Origin: Faecalicatena faecalis
Lineage (GTDB): Bacteria; Bacillota; Clostridia; Lachnospirales; Lachnospiraceae
NCBI RefSeq assembly: GCF_012524165.2
Contig: NZ_JABACJ020000022.1
Location: forward strand, 18,849-82,848
DNA length: 64,000 nt
Direction: 5' to 3'
The notes beneath the pieces were generated by a model that was not told the DNA's origin, did not search any database, and saw only the letters and a list, made by a program, of their open reading frames with translations. Position numbers and translations under genes: made by a program. Positions 43,775 through 52,683 of this stretch are shown here, piece by piece (positions within the stretch are counted from its first letter, which is position 1; every line of letters begins with the position of its first letter).

Positions 43775-44632
43775 ATGAACAGGAAAAAAATATATTCTAA
43801 TTGGTTTATGGTGCCGGCTATGGCTGTATTCACAATCTTCTTCCTTCTGCCAATGGTAATATCGCTGTTCTTCAGCCTGACGGTATGGGATTTTCACAGC
43901 TTTACTTTCTGCGGGTTCGATAATTTTAAAACGTTTTTTTCGGATTCGTCACTTTACAGCTCTATTAAAAATACTATGATCTATGCGGTCCTTACGTGTG
44001 TTCTGAAATTGTTCCTTGCATTTTTCCTTGCAGTGTTTTTGACAAGCAAAATCAAGACAAAGAACTTTTTGCGGTCAGTTGTATTTTTCCCAAATCTGAT
44101 TAGTACGGTTGCAGTAGGAATTACCTTCTGTGCGTTGATGCATCCATCCAAAGGATTGATCAACCATGTGATAGAGCTGTTCGGTGGGAATGGGATGGAC
44201 TGGCTCGGGAATACCCATACGGCATTGTATGCAGTGATATTGACAGATGTCTGGAAAGGGGTAGGTGTAGCGACCGTGATTTTCATAGCGGGGATGCAGT
44301 CGATAGATAAAACCTTTTATGAGGCGGCATCCATTGATGGAGCAAATGCTTGGCAGAGCTTGAAGGCAATCACAGTCCCGCTTTCCCGCCCAGCGATGAA
44401 TTCCGTCATTATTCTCTCCTTTATCGGAGGACTCAGGACCTTCGAGCTGATATGGGCGATGACCGGCGGGGGTCCGGGATATGCCACAGAGGTGATGGCA
44501 TCTACCGTATATAAGCAGTATGCAGCGGGATACTATGGTTTATCCACGGCAGGAAATGTAATCATGTTTATTCTAATTGCAATTCTGGCGTTCCCATTAC
44601 AAAAGTTTTTGCTGAGCAAGGAGGTGGACTGA
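43775..44632 (+). CDS. ABC sugar permease, MalF/UgpA type
   Basis: 285 residues from the ATG at 43775 (GGAGGGTGG upstream). Six membrane segments; the EAA loop YEAASIDGANAWQSLKAITVPLSRPAMNS carries the family EAA--G motif for docking an ATPase. No ATPase gene is present, so a shared MsmX-like ATPase elsewhere is likely. Confidence 0.93.
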   Translation: MNRKKIYSNWFMVPAMAVFTIFFLLPMVISLFFSLTVWDFHSFTFCGFDNFKTFFSDSSLYSSIKNTMIYAVLTCVLKLFLAFFLAVFLTSKIKTKNFLRSVVFFPNLISTVAVGITFCALMHPSKGLINHVIELFGGNGMDWLGNTHTALYAVILTDVWKGVGVATVIFIAGMQSIDKTFYEAASIDGANAWQSLKAITVPLSRPAMNSVIILSFIGGLRTFELIWAMTGGGPGYATEVMASTVYKQYAAGYYGLSTAGNVIMFILIAILAFPLQKFLLSKEVD

Positions 44633-44635
44633 TTT

Positions 44636-45466
44636 ATGAAGAAGAGAAAAAGACTTTACATATTAGGGGATGCAGCAGGTCTTCTGGCGGCAGCAGTTTT
44701 CTTTATTGTGCCATTTGCCTTTATGCTGATCAATGCATTGAAGGAGCGCAGAGAAGCGAACCTGCTGAATATCAGTCTGCCGGACAGCGTGCATTTTGAG
44801 AATTTTCTGCAGGTATTTCAGGCAAATAATTATCAGATTATCACGGCATTTAAAAATAGCGGGATGATTGTTATTGGTTCAGTCCTTATCCTGATTATTG
44901 TAGGGTCCATGGGTGGATATGTCATTCAGAGACGAAAGGACAGAACAATGGGAGTATGTAATGCCTTGATCATGACAGGATTGATGGTCCCGGCAGCGAT
45001 TCTTCCCACAATCTGGGTATTACAGAGGATACACTTATATAAAACGCTGACAGGAATGATCCTAATAGAAGCAGCACTGCATATTCCATTTACGGTGATG
45101 CTTTACCGGGGATTTATGGGCTCTATTCCTGTGGAATTAGAAGAGGCGGGGTATATTGACGGATGCTCGGGGTGGAAGATCTTTACGAAAATTATCTTTC
45201 CGTTGTTAAAGCCGGTGACATCAACGGTGATTATACTGAATGCAGTTACCATATTTAATGATTTTACAAATCCCCTGTATTTTCTGCCGGGAGCAGAGAA
45301 TGCAACAGTGCAGCTTACACTCTATAATTTCATGGGGCAATATGCCAGCTCCTATAATCTTCTGTTTGCAGATGTAATCTTGATTACAGTTCCTATGTTG
45401 ATATTATTTATTTTCTTTAATAAGCGGATTGTAGACGGGATGGTAGCAGGGGCAGTAAAAGGCTAA
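44636..45466 (+). CDS. ABC sugar permease, MalG/UgpE type
   Basis: 276 residues, ATG at 44636, three bases after the first permease. About six membrane segments; the EAA loop is LEEAGYIDGCSGWKIFTKIIFPLLKP. Partner of the previous permease in a CUT1 importer. Confidence 0.93.
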   Translation: MKKRKRLYILGDAAGLLAAAVFFIVPFAFMLINALKERREANLLNISLPDSVHFENFLQVFQANNYQIITAFKNSGMIVIGSVLILIIVGSMGGYVIQRRKDRTMGVCNALIMTGLMVPAAILPTIWVLQRIHLYKTLTGMILIEAALHIPFTVMLYRGFMGSIPVELEEAGYIDGCSGWKIFTKIIFPLLKPVTSTVIILNAVTIFNDFTNPLYFLPGAENATVQLTLYNFMGQYASSYNLLFADVILITVPMLILFIFFNKRIVDGMVAGAVKG

Positions 45467-45470
45467 AGGT

Positions 45471-45500
45471 AAAAGACGGTGTGTACCGTCTTTTAGTCGT
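45471..45500 (+). terminator. Terminator after ABC permease operon
   Basis: A perfect 10-bp stem AAAAGACGGT (45471-45480) / ACCGTCTTTT (45485-45494) with loop GTGT. T-run lies inside the 3' arm, so it is a short but tight terminator. Confidence 0.75.
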
Positions 45501-45548
45501 ATTTAAAAATAAGACGGTTGTGAATCGGCATTCTATGAAACCTATTTA

Positions 45549-45557
45549 TGTTATAAT
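45549..45557 (+). promoter_or_regulatory. Extended -10 promoter of second kinase/regulator pair
   Basis: TGTTATAAT matches the extended -10 consensus and lies about 38 bases before the kinase ATG at 45595. No good -35. Confidence 0.5.
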
Positions 45558-45594
45558 ATTTCCGTGGTGTATAAAAAGAGAAAGGTCTTAAGGA

Positions 45595-47376
45595 ATGAAA
45601 TTTCAGAAGAAAATCATCATTGTGTACATGCTCTTTTCTATTGTAGTGACCGTGATTTTCGGAAGCGTATACTATGCCTTGAATGTACGGCAATATAAGG
45701 AAAGAGAATATACGAATATCAGTACAGTCTCGAATGTGAAGCTTCAGCAGATGGAAAGCCTGCTTTCAGGAATGGAAGGGGTCATTACGTATTTTTTGTC
45801 CGACGTCGATATCCTGGATGCTCTCCAGGAATTTGCTGTATTGGATGCAGATACATATGAGGAAATGTATTTCCATGATGCATCTGCTGCAATTAGGACG
45901 AAGCTGTCTACATATTATTTGATGGATGAGTATTATCGGGCAATCGTGTTCAATGAAAATAATAATGTCATATCGAATACAAATTATACCGGGATGGCTC
46001 CAGCCATCAACGCTTCCTATGAAAATTACCCGTGGAAGGACAAAGTCAGCAATAAAGGTGGAAAAGATGTTTTGATCGGGCTTCATGAAGATGACTGGGG
46101 AAATAAGAAAAAACCATATGTAATCTCCGTGGTGAAGGAAATACAGGGGATGCAGATGGGGTACATCGAGATTCAACAGAGCAAAGAGCATTTAGATCAA
46201 ATGTTTGCCGATCAGGAAGAGAATATTACCTATCTGTTCGTAACGAAGGAGGGGGAACTCCTATATTCTGCGGATGAAGGAGTAGAGGTGGACGGATATT
46301 TGGAGCAGATGGAAGGGGATATTCAGGGCGTCAGAGAGATTAAAAATGAAGCTGGACAAAAGGTGCTGTGCTTAAAGCAGGAGTCGAAGACACAGGACAT
46401 GATATTGTTGACAATTGCAAATGTGAACATAGGAAAGAGTGCAGCGAAAGCGTCACTTCCTGTCAGTATTCTGCTCTTAGTAGGGCTTCTTGGGCTCTCC
46501 CTTGGTTATGTATATCTTACGTCCAGACAGCTGACCAGACCGATCCGACAACTGCAGAGATTTATGGAAACAACGCATTTGGATAATATAGAGGCAGAGA
46601 TTCCAGAGAAAATCTCTAATGACGAAATTGAGTCTCTATATGTGGCATACAAGGATGTGTTAGAGCGTTTGAATGAGTCTATGTTGAAAGAAAAGAGAAT
46701 GTCACTATTACAGCTTCAGGCTCAATTTGATCTGCTGCAAGCGCAGGTCAATCCTCATTTCATCTATAACGTTCTGAATGTGATATCAAACAGAGGTGTC
46801 TTATCGGACGATGAAGTAATCTGCGATATCTGTAAAGAACTTGCCGAGATGCTGCGTTATGCTACGAATACAAAGGATAAATATGCCACCGTCCACGATG
46901 AGATTGAATATATGGAATCGTATTTGAAACTGTTAAAGTACCGATATGACTATAAATTAAGTTACGAGATTGATGTGGATCAAGGAATACAGGATAGGAT
47001 TCTTCCCAAAATCGTACTGCAGCAGATCGTGGAAAATGCGGCGGTTCATGGATATCGTCAAAGCGCTGAGGTAATAGAGATATCCGTGACAGGACATCTT
47101 GGTGAGCATGAATGGTATATAAGAGTGCATGATAATGGGAGCGGTATATCCAAAGAGCGGCTTCTGGGAATTATGGATTCTATTGAATCGGTCAGGAATA
47201 AGCTGACATATGACCGCAGTAATGTAGAGCTCGAGATAGGTGGGATGGGGTTAGTGAACATATATGCAAGACTTTACATGTTATATACAGAATCACTGAT
47301 CTTTAAAATTGAGTCAGAAGAATTGGGAGGAACAGATGTAATCATTGGTGTGAAGGAGTGTGGGACGGATGTATAG
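45595..47376 (+). CDS. YesM-type sensor histidine kinase (second)
   Basis: 593 residues. An N-terminal membrane helix, an extracytoplasmic sensor (about 40-280), a second helix (about 290-310), HAMP, then QVNPHFIYNVLNVISN with the phospho-acceptor His, and HATPase motifs (VENAAVHG, HDNGSGIS, GMGLVNIYARL). ATG with AAGGTCTTAAGG. Its coding end overlaps the start of the next gene by 8 bases. Confidence 0.93.
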   Translation: MKFQKKIIIVYMLFSIVVTVIFGSVYYALNVRQYKEREYTNISTVSNVKLQQMESLLSGMEGVITYFLSDVDILDALQEFAVLDADTYEEMYFHDASAAIRTKLSTYYLMDEYYRAIVFNENNNVISNTNYTGMAPAINASYENYPWKDKVSNKGGKDVLIGLHEDDWGNKKKPYVISVVKEIQGMQMGYIEIQQSKEHLDQMFADQEENITYLFVTKEGELLYSADEGVEVDGYLEQMEGDIQGVREIKNEAGQKVLCLKQESKTQDMILLTIANVNIGKSAAKASLPVSILLLVGLLGLSLGYVYLTSRQLTRPIRQLQRFMETTHLDNIEAEIPEKISNDEIESLYVAYKDVLERLNESMLKEKRMSLLQLQAQFDLLQAQVNPHFIYNVLNVISNRGVLSDDEVICDICKELAEMLRYATNTKDKYATVHDEIEYMESYLKLLKYRYDYKLSYEIDVDQGIQDRILPKIVLQQIVENAAVHGYRQSAEVIEISVTGHLGEHEWYIRVHDNGSGISKERLLGIMDSIESVRNKLTYDRSNVELEIGGMGLVNIYARLYMLYTESLIFKIESEELGGTDVIIGVKECGTDV

Positions 47377-48856
47377 GATTTTGGTAGTGGACGATGAGCC
47401 AATTGGCTTGAACCATGTCCGTATGATATTGGAGAAAAAATGCCCTCAGTTTGAAATTATTGGAACCGCCGAGAATGGGGCGGAAGCTTTGGAGCTGATT
47501 CGCAGAGACCAGCCAGATATATTAATCACGGATATTCGAATGCCGATTATGGATGGAATTGCCCTGGTGTCTCAGGTAAAGAAAGAATTCCCGGAAATCC
47601 TGTCCGTCATTGTCAGTGGTTATTCAGAGTTTGAATATGCCAAGAGTGCATTGCGTTCCGGTGTATGTGATTATCTGCTCAAGCCGCTGGTTCCGTCTGA
47701 CATGATGGCTTTGATGGAACGAATGGAGATTCGGTTAAACAGCCTTTACCATGAGAAGAGGACACAGATTCTGCGGTCCTTATGCCATAAAGAGGTGGTA
47801 GATGATGAGACAAAAATGAAACAGTATTTTTCATCAGAAGCATACTACGCTGTTATTTTTCGCTGGAATGGACTGCCCAGCCGATTTATAAAGAAGCACG
47901 GTGTTGAGATATTTTCCATGGAAGAGGAAAAGATATATATTTATGGCCGGGATGAGATGGAAGCACTTTACTTGATCCCACGAGAAATTGTGTTTCAAAG
48001 TACATTTCCTGAGTTTTTGGAAAAATTGTTTCGGCGGGAACAAAAGCAGAATCGAGGTTCCTATGTAACAGGGGTATTCTGTGAAGTCGAAATTTCGATT
48101 GGCCAACTGGCAGATGTTGCAGAGAGACTTTACCGTAAGCTGGATGAATCTCTGATTATAGGAAAGAATCAGTTGACTGGGCTGGAAAGCGATATACCAG
48201 CCGTTCATGTGAGTGAGGCAGAAAAGCGTATATTGGAGAATGTGGAGCAATTAATCCGTTGTTGTCAGTATCAGCAAATTTCAGAGGAACTTCACAACAT
48301 CTTTTCTGTATGGAAAATGGAAGAGCGGAGTCAGTTATATATGGAATCAGAAATTAAATACATTCTGCGTCTGCTCCAAAATGCCTGCCCACTAGAAATG
48401 AAGTCTGCAGAAATAGAGTATATGCTGGATGATGTGTTCTATTATGCGGCAGACATGGAGGAGCTTGAGAATAGCCTTGTTCTTCTTATGAAGCAGTGTA
48501 TTCCAAACGTAAGAAAGGAGAGGATCGATGATAAGGAGCAGCTATTTCGCTCTATCTTAGCCTATCTGAATACACATATTAAGGAACCTTTGACACTGGG
48601 AGATATCTGCCGGAAATTTGGCGTGTCTCAGACCTCTTTAAGCAGGATGTTCCGGGCTTATAAAGAGACCTCTTTTACAAACTATCTGACAGAAATGCGG
48701 ATGGACCAGGCAAAAAGGATCATGCAGCAGGAACCATCCGCATATGTAAAGGATATTGCAGAGCGTGTAGGATATTTAGATCAGTTCTATTTCAGCCGTA
48801 TCTTCCGGTCTGTTACAGGAGTCTGTCCGAAAGAGTATATGGAAAGAGCAATGTGA
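47369..48856 (+). CDS. YesN-type response regulator (second)
   Basis: 495 residues from the ATG at 47369; AAGGAG lies ten bases before it, and the in-frame GTG at 47360 is too close. Receiver domain: LVVDDEPIG, ILITDIRMPIMDG, DYLLKPL. A middle region of about 260 residues, then a double HTH (LTLGDICRKFGVSQTSLSRM and VKDIAERVGYLDQFYFSRIF) ending CPKEYMERAM. Likely regulates the 36001-45466 operon. Confidence 0.93.
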   Translation: MYRILVVDDEPIGLNHVRMILEKKCPQFEIIGTAENGAEALELIRRDQPDILITDIRMPIMDGIALVSQVKKEFPEILSVIVSGYSEFEYAKSALRSGVCDYLLKPLVPSDMMALMERMEIRLNSLYHEKRTQILRSLCHKEVVDDETKMKQYFSSEAYYAVIFRWNGLPSRFIKKHGVEIFSMEEEKIYIYGRDEMEALYLIPREIVFQSTFPEFLEKLFRREQKQNRGSYVTGVFCEVEISIGQLADVAERLYRKLDESLIIGKNQLTGLESDIPAVHVSEAEKRILENVEQLIRCCQYQQISEELHNIFSVWKMEERSQLYMESEIKYILRLLQNACPLEMKSAEIEYMLDDVFYYAADMEELENSLVLLMKQCIPNVRKERIDDKEQLFRSILAYLNTHIKEPLTLGDICRKFGVSQTSLSRMFRAYKETSFTNYLTEMRMDQAKRIMQQEPSAYVKDIAERVGYLDQFYFSRIFRSVTGVCPKEYMERAM

Positions 48857-48923
48857 GCGAGGCACTATGAGTTCGTATAGAAAACACATATGATCATATA
48901 TATTCCAGAAAATCTACAATATA

Positions 48924-48998
48924 TTGGGGCTATCGGGAAGGATAGCTCCAAGTGTCAAGGGCTAAAAATCGGTATTAACCGATGCCCCCTTTTTGCTA
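48924..48998. terminator. Two hairpins between response regulator and Uma2 gene
   Basis: Hairpin 1: TTGGGGCTATC (48924-48934) with GATAGCTCCAA (48941-48951), 11 bp with one GU. Hairpin 2: ATCGGT (48968-48973) with ACCGAT (48978-48983), extended by GGGC/GCCC and followed by CCCTTTTT. The second is a plausible terminator for the regulator transcript. Confidence 0.6.
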
Positions 48999-49022
48999 AT
49001 GTATGCATGATGACGGTATCTT

Positions 49023-49802
49023 CTAACTTTTCTCATAAAGGAACCGTATATGCTCATATAATTCCTGGAAGTCGATGACACATTTCCCGTCCCAAATCTG
49101 TACAGGAACGTTAGCATCAAAGCCATAGAGTACAGGGTAATCATCATGTTCGAAATCGTATACAATCACTTTTTCTTTCATAGGGTCAATCATCCAGTAT
49201 TCGCGGACGCCAGCATTCATATACTTATTCAGCTTGATGACGGCATCTTTTTTCTTCGTGGATTTGGAGAGGACCTCAATAATAAAATCCGGTGTTCCAT
49301 ATACGCACCGGTCGATGACCTTACTACGGTCGCAGACGACCAGGATATCCGGTTCCACCATGGTCTTGTCATCACAGTCCAGTTGGACATCCACTGGCGA
49401 AATCATAGGGAGACAGGGCCCCTTATTGTCAGTTACATGATTGAACAGCTGGGCATAGATGAAGCCCGTAATCAGTTGATGACTCGATGTAGGAGCTGTC
49501 ATATCATAAAGAACACCGTCAATCAGCTCCATGCGGGTATCGTCGGGAATCTTATAATAGTCCTCCAGGGTATACTTTCCCTGTTCTTTTGCTAGATAGG
49601 GAGTCGAAGCCTCGCGTATCAAGGTCTCCGAAGGTTCACGCAGTATCTGCTCTAACGCCCGCAGTGTGTCATATCTCGGGGAAGCGGTAGAGCCATTAAA
49701 AATTTTCTGTACGGTACCCAATGGAACTCCGGATAAATCTGCAATCTGTGCATAGGTATACCCAAGTTCTCTTTTTCGCTCTTTCATTTCCTGGATTGTC
49801 AT
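49023..49802 (-). CDS. XRE-type HTH fused to Uma2-family PD-(D/E)XK domain
   Basis: 259 residues. The N-terminal 55 residues form an HTH (YTYAQIADLSGVPLGTVQKIFNG). The rest is a Uma2 (DUF820) domain: MELIDGVLYDMTAPTSSHQ, VEPDILVV and DFIIEVLSKST, giving the D...E-x-x nuclease-like core. The gene has a promoter with a palindrome inside it, so self-repression by the HTH is likely. Uma2 proteins are numerous in Lachnospiraceae and Cyanobacteria; their job is unknown. Confidence 0.9.
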   Translation of the reverse strand: MTIQEMKERKRELGYTYAQIADLSGVPLGTVQKIFNGSTASPRYDTLRALEQILREPSETLIREASTPYLAKEQGKYTLEDYYKIPDDTRMELIDGVLYDMTAPTSSHQLITGFIYAQLFNHVTDNKGPCLPMISPVDVQLDCDDKTMVEPDILVVCDRSKVIDRCVYGTPDFIIEVLSKSTKKKDAVIKLNKYMNAGVREYWMIDPMKEKVIVYDFEHDDYPVLYGFDANVPVQIWDGKCVIDFQELYEHIRFLYEKS

Positions 49803-49878
49803 AACATTATCCCTTTCATAAAAAATGAAGCTATAAAGGCTGATGGTACTGGTAAAAGGTTACTTTTAGGATATATTT

Positions 49879-49907
49879 ACTATAACATGGAAATATCCAT
49901 GATTCAA
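49879..49907 (-). promoter_or_regulatory. Promoter of XRE-Uma2 gene containing a 16-bp palindrome
   Basis: On the minus strand TTGAAT (49907-49902) and TATAGT (49884-49879) are 17 bases apart. The spacer is almost filled by CATGGAAATATCCATG (49886-49901), arms CATGGA/TCCATG, which is a natural HTH binding site. The rest of the 49803-50113 gap is AT-rich with nothing else recognisable except the tRNA promoter. Confidence 0.7.
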
Positions 49908-50054
49908 CCGTCATATATAAAAATATCCAAAAACAAACCGAAAAACAACCATATTTCAACCCTGTTTTTAATAAGATAATATTTTGATGACGTTTCTCTG
50001 GATATTCTAAAATAGAAAAATCTAAAAAGTTCTGAAAAAGTTCCCCAAAATATA

Positions 50055-50083
50055 TTGACAGAATGTCCGGAATATGATATTTT
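50055..50083 (+). promoter_or_regulatory. Promoter of tRNA pair
   Basis: TTGACA (50055-50060) with TATTTT (50078-50083), 17-base spacer, 30 bases before tRNA-Ala. Confidence 0.7.
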
Positions 50084-50113
50084 ATAAAAGCTGTCAAAAC
50101 AAATAAACTATAT

Positions 50114-50186
50114 GGGGGATTAGCTCAGTTGGGAGAGCGCCTGCCTTGCAAGCAGGAGGTCACGAGTTCGAATCTCGTATTCTCCA
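50114..50186 (+). tRNA. tRNA-Ala (anticodon TGC)
   Basis: 73 nt cloverleaf. Acceptor GGGGGAT pairs with ATTCTCC (two GU), D arm GCTC/GAGC, anticodon arm CCTGC-CTTGCAA-GCAGG with anticodon TGC, T arm ACGAG/CTCGT around TTCGAAT. Discriminator A; CCA is not encoded. Confidence 0.97.
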
Positions 50187-50218
50187 CTTATCAGATGAGC
50201 AATCATCCTGATAGATAT

Positions 50219-50290
50219 TCCTCGATAGCTCAGTGGTAGAGCATTCGGCTGTTAACCGAAGGGTCGTTGGTTCGAGCCCAACTCGGGGAG
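50219..50290 (+). tRNA. tRNA-Asn (anticodon GTT)
   Basis: 72 nt. Acceptor TCCTCGA with TCGGGGA (one GU), anticodon arm TTCGG-CTGTTAA-CCGAA with anticodon GTT, T arm GTTGG/CCAAC with TTCGAGC. Discriminator G as usual for Asn. CCA not encoded. Co-transcribed with tRNA-Ala. Confidence 0.97.
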
Positions 50291-50295
50291 TTTTC

Positions 50296-50331
50296 AAATC
50301 CGTAAACGTCAAGTTTACGGATTTTTCTTTT
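50296..50331 (+). terminator. Terminator after the tRNA pair
   Basis: A 12-bp perfect stem AAATCCGTAAAC (50296-50307) / GTTTACGGATTT (50313-50324), loop GTCAA, followed by TTCTTTT. Confidence 0.95.
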
Positions 50332-50367
50332 ATAAAAAATAAGCATTATGAAAGGAAGGATTTAAAG

Positions 50368-50790
50368 ATGAAAACAGTCCTGATTTATTTCTCTTACACA
50401 GGGAAAACAAAAATACTTGCTGAACAGAAGGCGAAGGAGGAAGGCGCAGATCTTCTTCCTCTTACCTTGATAAAACGCAGGGGGAACTTTCTGACCTATA
50501 CAGTGGGGAGCCTGTGTGCCAGAAGCCATAGAAAGGCGAAGCTTCACTCTTTTAATACGGACTTGTCACAGTATGAGAGAGTAATCATAGCAATGCCTAT
50601 ATGGGCAGGATATCCTGCGCCGGCAATCAATAATGTGCTCCCGCTGATCAAGCGGGGGAGCAGTGTGGAACTCATTTTTACATCAGGAAGTGGAAACAGC
50701 CAGAAAAGTGGGGAGTACGTAAAGAGTGTTTTATCTGGCAATGGAGTAAAGGTGACGGGAATAACGGATATCAAAGCTTCGGAGATATAA
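50368..50790 (+). CDS. Flavodoxin-like protein
   Basis: 140 residues from the ATG at 50368 with AAGGAAGG upstream; the open frame farther left runs back into the tRNA and is not coding. The FMN-binding loop is IYFSYTGKTKILAE near the N terminus, then MPIWAGYPAPAINN and FTSGSGNSQKS. One-domain flavodoxin-fold protein that probably carries electrons via FMN; no partner gene adjacent. Confidence 0.85.
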   Translation: MKTVLIYFSYTGKTKILAEQKAKEEGADLLPLTLIKRRGNFLTYTVGSLCARSHRKAKLHSFNTDLSQYERVIIAMPIWAGYPAPAINNVLPLIKRGSSVELIFTSGSGNSQKSGEYVKSVLSGNGVKVTGITDIKASEI

Positions 50791-50848
50791 TAGCTGGTTT
50801 CTTGTGACTTAACCTGTAAAAAGGAAGTTCCTAAGGAAGGGGGGCGTT

Positions 50849-52006
50849 ATGCAGATTATTTTCATGTTAGTGGCATTTGGAGCATTTATCGGTCTATTTG
50901 TTCATGCTGGGCAAAAGTTGTTCTTCTGGCTCAGTCTGACCTTTAAAGGGGCGGATCCCCGTGTTTTTGGCATTTTATACGGTATTCTGGTGACGGCTGT
51001 TCTCGTATTGTTTGTTATAAGCCGCATACCCGGCAATCCGGTCCCGCGGGTGCTTTTTCTTATAGATCACTATGCTCTTGGAGTTATCATTTATATGATG
51101 ATGTTTGTCAATTTCGCAGACCTTATTCTGCTCCTGTTAAAGAAAAGTGGTTTGTTGGCGGTATCCTTGTTACATGGTGCAGAGTTACTTGCTGGAGCTC
51201 TGGTACTCGTTTTAACAGTGGGTCTGTCTGTTTATGGAGGAATCCATTCTTCGAGGATTCAGACAAAGAATTATCAGATAGATTTACGGGAAGCCCAGGG
51301 GAAAACAGATTCCATGAAAATCGTTTTGATCAGTGATCTGCATCTGGGATACGTGATTGATGACAGGCATGTGGAAAAAATTGTAAAGGCTATTAATGAG
51401 ATAGAACCAGATTTAGTCTGTATTGCAGGAGATATTTTTGACGGAGATATTACATCAGTGAAAAATCCTGAACTGATTCAGGAAATGTTCAGTGAAATAA
51501 AAGCATCTTATGGTGTTTATGCCTGTCTTGGAAATCATGATGCAGGGGCAGGATATGAAGGAATGCTGGAATTTCTGGATAAGGCACAGATTCATTTGCT
51601 GGAGGATGAAGAGGTCCTGATCGGGCAAAAGATAATCCTGGCAGGAAGAAAGGATTCCGGTCCTATTGGTGGACAGGGGGAAAAGAGAAAGGCTCTGGAG
51701 GACATGCCGGATGCGGAAAAATATCCTAAGATCGTACTGGATCACAGGCCGGAAAATATAGAAGAATATGGGAAGGATACAGACCTGATTTTATGCGGGC
51801 ATACACACCAGGGGCAGATGTTTCCCTTTAATCTGGTTACCGGGGCGGTACTGAAAGCGAATTATGGATATTACCGCCAGGGGCAGGAAGGCCCTCAGGC
51901 AATTGTCACCTCGGGAGCTGGTACCTGGGGACCACCTATGCGGGTGGGAACGGATAATGAAATTGTAGTGATTCAGGCTGAAATTCCTGTTTCGCAGGGA
52001 GATTAG
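50849..52006 (+). CDS. Membrane-anchored metallophosphoesterase (YaeI/YkuE type)
   Basis: 385 residues. About four N-terminal membrane segments (residues 1-135), then a calcineurin-like phosphoesterase domain with the motifs ISDLHLG, GDIFDGD, GNHDAG and CGHTHQGQ, which give the two-metal site. Likely acts on a lipid- or envelope-linked phosphate. AGGAAGGGGGGCG precedes the ATG. Confidence 0.92.
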   Translation: MQIIFMLVAFGAFIGLFVHAGQKLFFWLSLTFKGADPRVFGILYGILVTAVLVLFVISRIPGNPVPRVLFLIDHYALGVIIYMMMFVNFADLILLLLKKSGLLAVSLLHGAELLAGALVLVLTVGLSVYGGIHSSRIQTKNYQIDLREAQGKTDSMKIVLISDLHLGYVIDDRHVEKIVKAINEIEPDLVCIAGDIFDGDITSVKNPELIQEMFSEIKASYGVYACLGNHDAGAGYEGMLEFLDKAQIHLLEDEEVLIGQKIILAGRKDSGPIGGQGEKRKALEDMPDAEKYPKIVLDHRPENIEEYGKDTDLILCGHTHQGQMFPFNLVTGAVLKANYGYYRQGQEGPQAIVTSGAGTWGPPMRVGTDNEIVVIQAEIPVSQGD

Positions 52007-52088
52007 GAGCAGGGGAATAGGAAAATTAATATGTGATAAAACAGAACAACGAAGATACAGAATGAAATAGATGGGAGATATATTCCTA

Positions 52089-52148
52089 TTGACAAAGTAT
52101 CTGATTTCGGACTATACTACTAAAGTGTCCGAAATCAGATACTTTTTT
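52089..52148 (+). promoter_or_regulatory. Promoter of marR-MATE with perfect 16-bp inverted repeat
   Basis: TTGACA (52089-52094) and TATACT (52113-52118), spacer 18. The spacer holds GTATCTGATTTCGGAC (52097-52112), which is repeated as a perfect inverse at 52127-52142, with a 14-base loop and then TTTTTT. It is a strong MarR operator candidate, and in RNA form could also be a terminator/attenuator for the marR transcript. Confidence 0.85.
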
Positions 52149-52189
52149 AATATTGGAAACTTTGTTTAAGAAAGAAGAGGAGTATTTAT

Positions 52190-52648
52190 ATGAATACGTT
52201 GAAAAAACAGATGGTTGAACTCAATCAGCTTTGTAATGAAAATGACGGAATCTATCACGAAATCGCCCACAGTTACGGGCTGTCAGACAGCATATATTGG
52301 ATTTTATACATTTTATACAGCAGTGATACTCCGGTTTCTCAGAGCGAATTGTGCAATAACTGGTACTATTCAAAGCAGACGGTCAATTCTTCTATTGCGG
52401 CTATGGCAACGAAGGGCTGGATTGCATTGGAGGTCATTCCCGGAACGCGGAACAAGAAGAACATTATTCTGACAGAAGCGGGCAGGGAGTTTAGCGCCAG
52501 GGTCATAGGAGAGACACAGGAGATTGAAGAGACTGCATTTTCAAGAATTACAGAGGAAGAACGAGACCTATTCATATCTCTGTTTCGGACGAGCAATCAA
52601 TATATGCGCGAGGAATACGAGAAGAGGCGCCCCTCTCCAGGGAAATGA
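52190..52648 (+). CDS. MarR-family transcriptional regulator
   Basis: 152 residues. Winged HTH in the middle: DTPVSQSELCNNWYYSKQTVNSSIAAMATKGWI, then a wing VIPGTRNKKNIILTEAGREF. Typical MarR size. ATG with AAGAGGAG. Lies 36 bases before the MATE gene and downstream of its own putative operator; likely represses the pair until a ligand binds. Confidence 0.92.
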   Translation: MNTLKKQMVELNQLCNENDGIYHEIAHSYGLSDSIYWILYILYSSDTPVSQSELCNNWYYSKQTVNSSIAAMATKGWIALEVIPGTRNKKNIILTEAGREFSARVIGETQEIEETAFSRITEEERDLFISLFRTSNQYMREEYEKRRPSPGK

Positions 52649-52683
52649 TTTTTTAGCGCCATCTGAAAAGAAAGGAGAAAACT

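Noticed and set aside
49803..50113. Repeated AACCATATTTCAACC-like words before the tRNAs as a CRISPR or iteron array
   Set aside because: Only two or three imperfect AT-rich words with irregular spacing.
50233..50367. N-terminal extension of the flavodoxin-like protein
   Set aside because: It would be translated from the tRNA-Asn gene and its terminator; the ATG at 50368 has a clear ribosome site.
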